From contig DBBP01000008.1 of NCBI GenBank assembly GCA_002292285.1, positions 124,001 through 188,000 on the forward strand: a stretch of DNA of 64,000 nt, read 5' to 3'. The stretch's first letter is position 1, and each line of letters starts with the position of its first letter. The notes beneath the pieces were generated by a model. That model saw only the letters and a list, made by a program, of their open reading frames with translations. It searched no databases and had not been told where the DNA came from. Shown here one piece after another: positions 58,841 through 64,000 of the stretch. The position numbers were made by a program, and so were the translations under genes. The DNA comes from Proteobacteria bacterium UBA981. GTDB lineage: Bacteria > Pseudomonadota > Gammaproteobacteria > Ga0077536.

Positions 58841-60058
58841 GTGGACTTTGTTTACAATGATCGAACTCGCCAGCTTCTCGACGAAGTGCGCGGTTTTATG
58901 CACGAATATGTCTACCCTATCGAGGAAGAAATCTACGAATTCACGCACGATCCGGCCAACCTCTGGGTTGTGCCGCCGCAGATCGAGGAATTGAAAAAGA
59001 AAGCGCACGCAAAAGGTCTGTGGAATCTGTTTTTGCCGCACGAGTATGAACCCTACAGCCCTGGCCTCAATAATCTTGAATACGCGCCACTGGCCGAGGA
59101 AATGGGGCGGGTCAACTGGGCCGCAGAGGTATTCAACTGCAGCGCGCCGGATACAGGCAACATGGAAGTACTGGCCCGCTATGGCACGCCGGAACACAAG
59201 AAACAGTGGCTGGAGCCGCTCCTCGCTGGCGAAATCCGCTCGTCATACCTGATGACCGAACCGCAGGTCGCGTCGAGCGATGCGACGAATATCGAAACAT
59301 CGATCGTTCGGGATGGCGATGAGTACGTTATCAACGGGCGTAAATGGTGGAGTTCCTGCGTTTTTGACCCGCGTAACAAGATTTACATCCTGATGGGTAA
59401 AACCAATCCTGATGCCGACCGCCACAACCAGCAGTCGATGATCCTGATACCGGCTGGTAGTGAGGGTTTTGAAATCGTGCGTTCGCTACGCGTCATGAAC
59501 GACCCGCACTCCCCGCAGGGGCATGGCGAAGTTCGTTTGACCAACGTACGGGTGCCGGTCGACAACTTGTTGCTCGGTGAAGGGCGCGGTTTCGAGATCG
59601 CCCAGGGCCGTCTTGGGCCAGGTCGTATCCATCACTGCATGCGCCTCATCGGCGCCGGCCAGCGTGCGCTCGACATCATGTGCAAGCGCGTTGAGGAACG
59701 AGTTGCCTTCGGTCGCAAATTATCGGTCAACTCAAGCATCCGCCAGGATATCGCGAAATCCCGTTGCGACATCGAACAAGGCCGTCTATTGACCTTGTGG
59801 GCCGCAGATAGGCTTGATCGTGAGGGCAATAAAGTGGCCAAAGACGCCATTGCGATGATCAAAATTGCCATTCCGCGCATGGTCCAGGAAGTCGCCGATC
59901 GCGCCATGCAGGCGCACGGTGGTATGGGCGTTTGTCAGGACACACCGTTACCTGAAATATTCTCCTATGCGCGCCTTGTGCGTCTTGCCGATGGTCCGGA
60001 CGAAGTGCATATGTCACAGCTGGGCAAACTCACCATTCAGCAAACGCTGGAGGGTTGA
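58841..60058 (+). CDS. Acyl-CoA dehydrogenase, ACAD11-like
   Basis: This is a 405-residue flavoprotein. DEVRGFMHEYVYPIEEEIYE, GLWNLFLPHEY, SYLMTEPQVASSDATNIET and LGPGRIHHCMRLIGAGQRAL are the blocks of the ACAD10/ACAD11 branch, which lacks the usual helix-G Glu and carries GPGRIHH there. AHGGMGVCQDTPLPEIF and RLADGPDEVHMSQLGKL end the protein. The branch acts on long or branched acyl-CoA, often as partner of an APH-type kinase; one such kinase gene lies at 4851-5891, not adjacent. The start is GTG after AAGGGGTTAGTA. A strong stem-loop follows. Confidence 0.92.
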   Translation: MDFVYNDRTRQLLDEVRGFMHEYVYPIEEEIYEFTHDPANLWVVPPQIEELKKKAHAKGLWNLFLPHEYEPYSPGLNNLEYAPLAEEMGRVNWAAEVFNCSAPDTGNMEVLARYGTPEHKKQWLEPLLAGEIRSSYLMTEPQVASSDATNIETSIVRDGDEYVINGRKWWSSCVFDPRNKIYILMGKTNPDADRHNQQSMILIPAGSEGFEIVRSLRVMNDPHSPQGHGEVRLTNVRVPVDNLLLGEGRGFEIAQGRLGPGRIHHCMRLIGAGQRALDIMCKRVEERVAFGRKLSVNSSIRQDIAKSRCDIEQGRLLTLWAADRLDREGNKVAKDAIAMIKIAIPRMVQEVADRAMQAHGGMGVCQDTPLPEIFSYARLVRLADGPDEVHMSQLGKLTIQQTLEG

Positions 60059-60066
60059 TCCTGATC

Positions 60067-60105
60067 CCCGATCCGCGGCCGTCGTCCTGACGAGCGCGGA
60101 TCGGG
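60067..60105 (+). terminator. Strong 11-base stem-loop after the ACAD11-like gene
   Basis: CCCGATCCGCG (60067-60077) and CGCGGATCGGG (60095-60105) pair perfectly, with a smaller CGTC-GTCCT-GACG hairpin inside the loop. It sits between the dehydrogenase and the RND gene. No U-tract. Confidence 0.55.
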
Positions 60106-60187
60106 ACAGTCGGCGATTGCGCAGATCGCGCCGGGCGGACCGCGCCGTGAACATCTGTGCAGCAGTAGGTAAGGGGTTCGACAAGTC

Positions 60188-62602
60188 ATGAGATTTAAAA
60201 TTGCTAACTGGGTGATGCGCTATCGATTTGCGGTCAGCGTTTTGTTTCTTCTCGTCACGCTAGCTTTTTCGACGGGCGTCTCCAAGGTCGAAATCAAAAC
60301 GATCTTCAACGACCTGCTGCCCATCAACGATCCCTTCGTGCAAATTTTTTTCGATCACAGAAATTTTGGCAATCCGCTCACGATGGCCATCATGATCAAA
60401 AACAAGAATGGCGATATTTATAACCCCGAGACGCTCGCAAAAGTTTGGGACATTACTCGCGATATCGATCTCGCCCCCTCCGTCGACCACGATCAAATTC
60501 TGTCTGTGGCTACCGAAAAGTTGCGCTACGCGGAAGCCACGTCCAACGGCATCGATACCAAGCCCTTGATGGATGATCATCCGCCGGCAACGCCCGAGGA
60601 AATCGAGGAGTTCCGCTACCGGGTGAGCGTCTCTCCGAACGCCCAGACGTTTTTTATCTCGCACGATGAAACTGCGACTTTAGTCAACGCCGCATTCCTT
60701 GATCGCATCGAATACGGCGAGTCATTTGCCTATGCGCAACAGTTGGTAGAAGCCGCTCGCGACGCCAACCATGACGTTCACCTCGCAGGTCTGCCGGTCC
60801 TGACCGGTTGGGTCTACAAGCTCCAGAAACAAACCTACACCATTTTCGCCGTCACGATTGGTGCGCTTGTTCTGGCGCTGGTCTTCTATATGCGCAACCT
60901 TGCTGGTGTGGTCACTCCAATCATCTGCGCGCTGGTGGCAGGTATTTGGGGTTTCGGTTTTATCGGCTGGCTTGATCGGCCTATCGAGCCTCTGCTGATG
61001 ATTGTTCCCCTCCTCCTGGTGGCGCGATCGTTTTCTCATTGCGTGCAGTACACCGAACGCTACTACGAAGTATTGATGCATTTAAAAGACCGCAGGCACG
61101 CGGCCGAGGTCACGATGGGCATCATGATGGCGCCGTCGATTTTGGGCATTTTGACCGACGTCTGCGGCATTATCTTTATCGCTATAGCTCCCATTAAAAC
61201 AATGGATAATCACGCGATTTTTTGCGGGATGTGGGCACTTTGGATCATTCCGACCGGCACGTTCCTGTGTTCCATCGTGCTGTCGTACCTACCCGTGCCA
61301 AAGAACATCGAGACTATCGTCGGCGGGAATGCCAAAGAATCAGGCATCCATCTGATGCAGGAAAAATTGTTGGGCCGCATCGCGCAGATGACTTACGGAA
61401 AGAATGCACCGCGTACCGCATTTGTGGTGGCCGTCCTCGCGGTGATTGCCATTTATCTGAATACGCAGATAAAAATCGGCAACCCGGTGGTAGGTTCTAA
61501 CCTGCTTTGGGAGGACTCCGAATTTAATACAGCGGTACGCGCGATCAACGATCACTTCCCGGGGACTAACACGCTTGAGATCGTGATTGAATCGAAAATC
61601 GATAATATTGATTACCGCGTTGCAAACACCCCGGAAGCTGTCGGTGTGCGTTCGGAACTTCAACGCATCCTCGAAAGCGATCCGGTAATGCCTCCGCGTG
61701 CAACATTGTCGTTTACGGATTACATGGGGGAAATCAATCGCCTGTTCTCAGGCGGCAATCCCAAATGGACGCCGATAGATTTGACGACTGACGCGACGAA
61801 CGCGGCAGCTTTTGCGGCGCTGCTTGGCAGTAACGCGATTAACTTCGGTCACGTTGCTGACTTTGAGTTTCAGAATTCGACCGTCTCGCTTTGGTACAAA
61901 GACAACAAACAAGAGACGGTTGACCATGCATTGGCTGCAGCGGCCGCAGCTGTCGAACAGGTCGGTATCGAACACGAGGACTTCAATGTACGTCTCGGGA
62001 CCGGCGTTATCGCTCTGCAGCAAGCGCAGAACAACACCATCCAGAAGTACCATTGGATCATCATCGGCATGGTCAATGTGGCGGTCATGATTCTGGCGAC
62101 GCTTGCGTATAAATCGTTATTCGCAGCGCTGATTTTGTTGATTCCGGTCAACCTTGCGAATCTGATGCTGGTTGCGACTATGCACCTCGTTGGAGTCGGC
62201 CTCGACATCAATGCAGGCATTGTTGCTGTGATGGGCGTTGGGGTAGGTATCGATTATGGTATTTATCTGCTCTCACGCATTTGCGAAGAGTACACCGCTC
62301 AAGATCACGATCTGCGCAAGGCTATCGTTGCTGCTTTGACCACGACCGGCAAAGCGATAATGTTCACCGCCACGATTATGCTGATTGGGATTGTGCCGTG
62401 GTATTTTCTGTCAGACCTCAAGTTCATGGCCGACATGGGGTTGCTGCTGGTGATCGTGATGCTGATCAATATGCTGCTGTCGCTGATCGTGCTGCCCTTG
62501 CTGGTTTGGTACACGAAGCCGAAGTTTATGGCACGTCAGGATTTGATCGTCGGCGAGAATGTGGATATTTCGCAATTTGCCCCGAAGGTCGACAAGGTCT
62601 GA
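60188..62602 (+). CDS. RND/MMPL-superfamily exporter
   Basis: The product is an 804-residue inner-membrane transporter with twelve hydrophobic helices in two RND halves, each with a large periplasmic loop. The first half begins YRFAVSVLFLLVTLAFSTGV and has FTIFAVTIGALVLALVFYM-like helices; the second has GVGLDINAGIVAVMGVGVGIDYGIYLL, the helix-4 block with proton-relay acidic residues. This branch (with MmpL and hopanoid/carotenoid exporters) moves hydrophobic molecules or lipids to the outer membrane. The usual LolA-like partner is not adjacent; one is at 23327-24106. It is 129 bases behind the ACAD11-like gene. Confidence 0.92.
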   Translation: MRFKIANWVMRYRFAVSVLFLLVTLAFSTGVSKVEIKTIFNDLLPINDPFVQIFFDHRNFGNPLTMAIMIKNKNGDIYNPETLAKVWDITRDIDLAPSVDHDQILSVATEKLRYAEATSNGIDTKPLMDDHPPATPEEIEEFRYRVSVSPNAQTFFISHDETATLVNAAFLDRIEYGESFAYAQQLVEAARDANHDVHLAGLPVLTGWVYKLQKQTYTIFAVTIGALVLALVFYMRNLAGVVTPIICALVAGIWGFGFIGWLDRPIEPLLMIVPLLLVARSFSHCVQYTERYYEVLMHLKDRRHAAEVTMGIMMAPSILGILTDVCGIIFIAIAPIKTMDNHAIFCGMWALWIIPTGTFLCSIVLSYLPVPKNIETIVGGNAKESGIHLMQEKLLGRIAQMTYGKNAPRTAFVVAVLAVIAIYLNTQIKIGNPVVGSNLLWEDSEFNTAVRAINDHFPGTNTLEIVIESKIDNIDYRVANTPEAVGVRSELQRILESDPVMPPRATLSFTDYMGEINRLFSGGNPKWTPIDLTTDATNAAAFAALLGSNAINFGHVADFEFQNSTVSLWYKDNKQETVDHALAAAAAAVEQVGIEHEDFNVRLGTGVIALQQAQNNTIQKYHWIIIGMVNVAVMILATLAYKSLFAALILLIPVNLANLMLVATMHLVGVGLDINAGIVAVMGVGVGIDYGIYLLSRICEEYTAQDHDLRKAIVAALTTTGKAIMFTATIMLIGIVPWYFLSDLKFMADMGLLLVIVMLINMLLSLIVLPLLVWYTKPKFMARQDLIVGENVDISQFAPKVDKV

Positions 62603-62615
62603 TCCCAAGACGATG

Positions 62616-62651
62616 AACGTCGCGATTGGCCGCCTGGCCGACCGCGACGTT
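62616..62651. terminator. Long stem-loop between convergent RND and amidohydrolase genes
   Basis: AACGTCGCG (62616-62624) and CGCGACGTT (62643-62651) pair perfectly; the inner TTGGCC/GGCCGA extends the stem by six pairs around a GCCT loop. It occupies most of the 57-base gap. No U-tract on either strand. Confidence 0.6.
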
Positions 62652-62659
62652 TGCAAAAG

Positions 62660-64000
62660 TTATGCCGCAGCAGAGATGCGTGCGCCGCCAAAACGCAGCA
62701 GTTTCCCTGAATGCGTTTCCGTCTGCTTGTCGTCCTCAATAGTTACCTGGCCATTAACCAGGACGTAACGGTAACCACGTGCGCGCTGAATGCGGCGCCA
62801 TTCGTTACCGGGTAAGTCGTGGGCAATCTCGGCCGGGAGGACTTCGAGATTTTCATAGTCATAAATCACGATGTCAGCCGGCGCACCGCGTTTGATAACG
62901 CCACGGTCATCAAAGCCTGCGACCATCGCGGGTAGTGCCGACAAACGCCAGTGCGCTTCTTCCAGACTCAGCATCCCCAGTTCGCGGACCATTTTACAAA
63001 TGGCCTCAGTCGGGTAACGCCCGGCAGTCAGAAACTTGGTATGCGCACCGCCATCGGAAACACCAAACAGGACATAGGGGTCGCTGACAATTTCACGCAA
63101 ATTGTCCGTGGAGACGTTCGGCGGTGCCGCGAAAAATTCAGTTTTGAGTCCGTCCTGCACTGCGATGTCGAGCATCGTGTCGACCGGGTCCTTGCCGAGT
63201 TGCTCGGCGATCGCACCAATCATCATGTCGCGGTACGGCTCTGTCTCGGCTGATGCGGGACCGGTGACAACAATATTCTCGATCGGACCTGTGACCGTCA
63301 TCGGACGTGGTTGACGCAGACCGGGGCGGCGGCTCGGATCGGCAAGCTTTTCCAGACGTTCCTCGATCGAGCCCATGGTCGCTTCACGCCAGGACGGACG
63401 GTCGTCCCACAGATTCCAGTCTTCAAACGTAAACGCGAAACCGGCATCGGTGGTGAGTCCCTGGGCGTAGATGCGAATACCGCGTTCACGGCAGGAGGCC
63501 ATCCAGGCGAGCCCGTCGCGATGCACTTGCGGTTTGTGGTCGAAGGCCTGCAGGACATTCCACAACAACGGGCGACCGCTGAGCGTGGAGAGCTTTTCCA
63601 TGTGTGTCCGGTCAGCCTGATAATCGCCCGAAGAAATAGTCATTTGCATGAAGCCCTGGTTACGTTCACCGAGGATGCTCGCGAACAGTTCGCAGGTCTC
63701 GTCGTGCATTACGTCCGTCACCATCGGCGTCCCGTCGTAATCGAGTTGTACTGCCGAAGGACCAGTTGGCATCAGGCGTTGCGCCGACCAGCCGCACGCA
63801 CCTGCATCGAGTGATTCCTCAAACAAGCGCCGCATCTCGGCGTGCTCTGCTGGCGTCGGTTTGCGGCCGGCTTTGGCATCATCGAGTCCCATGACCCAAA
63901 TCATCATCGGCCCAACTGGCATGTAAGGGAGCAGATTAATGGCTTTCGGTGTGCGCTCGACGCTATCAAGAAACTCGGGAAACGTGACCCAGTCCCAGGG
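62660..64000 (-). CDS. Amidohydrolase family protein, 5' end outside window
   Basis: This is a D-aminoacylase/N-acyl-D-amino-acid deacylase-like amidohydrolase. About 446 residues are visible; the frame is open to base 64000 and reads WDWVTFPEFLD there, so the ATG at 63922 is internal. Present are LPYMPVGPMMIWVMG, SAQRLMPTGPS, FGVSDGGAHTKFLT (the metal-binding Asp and His of the fold) and the C-terminal GAPADIVIYDYENLEVLP. Enzymes of this branch hydrolyse amides or cyclic amides; many genes with this sequence type sit in acyl-CoA regions and have no known substrate. It is convergent with the RND exporter. Confidence 0.9.
   Translation of the reverse strand, partial: PWDWVTFPEFLDSVERTPKAINLLPYMPVGPMMIWVMGLDDAKAGRKPTPAEHAEMRRLFEESLDAGACGWSAQRLMPTGPSAVQLDYDGTPMVTDVMHDETCELFASILGERNQGFMQMTISSGDYQADRTHMEKLSTLSGRPLLWNVLQAFDHKPQVHRDGLAWMASCRERGIRIYAQGLTTDAGFAFTFEDWNLWDDRPSWREATMGSIEERLEKLADPSRRPGLRQPRPMTVTGPIENIVVTGPASAETEPYRDMMIGAIAEQLGKDPVDTMLDIAVQDGLKTEFFAAPPNVSTDNLREIVSDPYVLFGVSDGGAHTKFLTAGRYPTEAICKMVRELGMLSLEEAHWRLSALPAMVAGFDDRGVIKRGAPADIVIYDYENLEVLPAEIAHDLPGNEWRRIQRARGYRYVLVNGQVTIEDDKQTETHSGKLLRFGGARISAAA

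Overview
The window reads as chromosomal DNA of a Gram-negative, probably gammaproteobacterial and possibly marine, heterotroph. The evidence is the gene content: intracellular PHA depolymerase, MsbA-type and Atm1-type exporters, an RND/MMPL exporter and a separate LolA-like partner type, a class IV type II branched-chain aminotransferase, an acetoin dehydrogenase operon behind a sigma-54-like promoter, and a Fur-box-like site. Coding density is high, the DNA is moderately GC-rich by eye, and ATG, GTG and TTG starts are all used. I saw no rRNA, tRNA, CRISPR array, insertion sequence or prophage gene. Both ends cut a gene: a CoA-transferase on the left and an amidohydrolase on the right.

Layout. 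1-9.4 kb is an acyl-CoA catabolic block: a CoA-transferase (+), a six-gene minus-strand operon (CrtC/AttH-like protein, phosphotransferase, DUF6285 protein, PaaG-like hydratase/isomerase, isovaleryl-type acyl-CoA dehydrogenase, enoyl-reductase-like SDR), then a divergent acyl-CoA dehydrogenase and a luciferase-like monooxygenase (LLM). 9.4-17.7 kb holds an SRPBCC protein, PHA depolymerase, a glyoxalase-fold protein, two more LLM enzymes, a tandem EthD protein, a GFA protein, a secreted unknown and a CoA-hydrolase/transferase. 17.8-24.5 kb has a sodium:solute symporter, SDR, acyl-CoA ligase with a divergent TetR regulator, a LolA-like protein and a PaaI-type thioesterase. 24.7-28.4 kb is a possible glycerophosphate-polymer group (cytidylyltransferase, CDP-glycerol glycerophosphotransferase, ABC flippase).

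28.9-42.5 kb mixes housekeeping and accessory genes: ilvE, an AhpD-like protein, a DksA-like zinc-finger protein, glyoxalase I, an SDR, an acyl-CoA ligase translationally coupled to a methyltransferase, two exporters, LemA, a CmcJ-like oxygenase, a fourth LLM and a TlpA-like thioredoxin. 42.7-47.2 kb carries a cysteine-rich secreted protein behind a Fur-box-like site, a membrane fatty acid hydroxylase, a ferritin-like protein and an OlsF-like bifunctional acyltransferase; together these suggest ornithine-lipid synthesis and modification. 47.2-53.1 kb has a fifth LLM, small secreted/cupin/hydrolase genes, a diguanylate cyclase gene interrupted by two in-frame stop codons, a second GFA protein and a threonine dehydratase-like enzyme. 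53.4-56.5 kb is acoABC. The rest is an exported SurE, an Fpg-family glycosylase, an ACAD11-like dehydrogenase, an RND exporter and the amidohydrolase.

The common theme is breakdown of fatty, branched or alicyclic acids through CoA thioesters, with flavin monooxygenases feeding oxidised substrates in and several exporters and lipid-modifying enzymes handling the envelope. Many gene ends carry long, perfect GC-rich stem-loops; most lack a U-tract.
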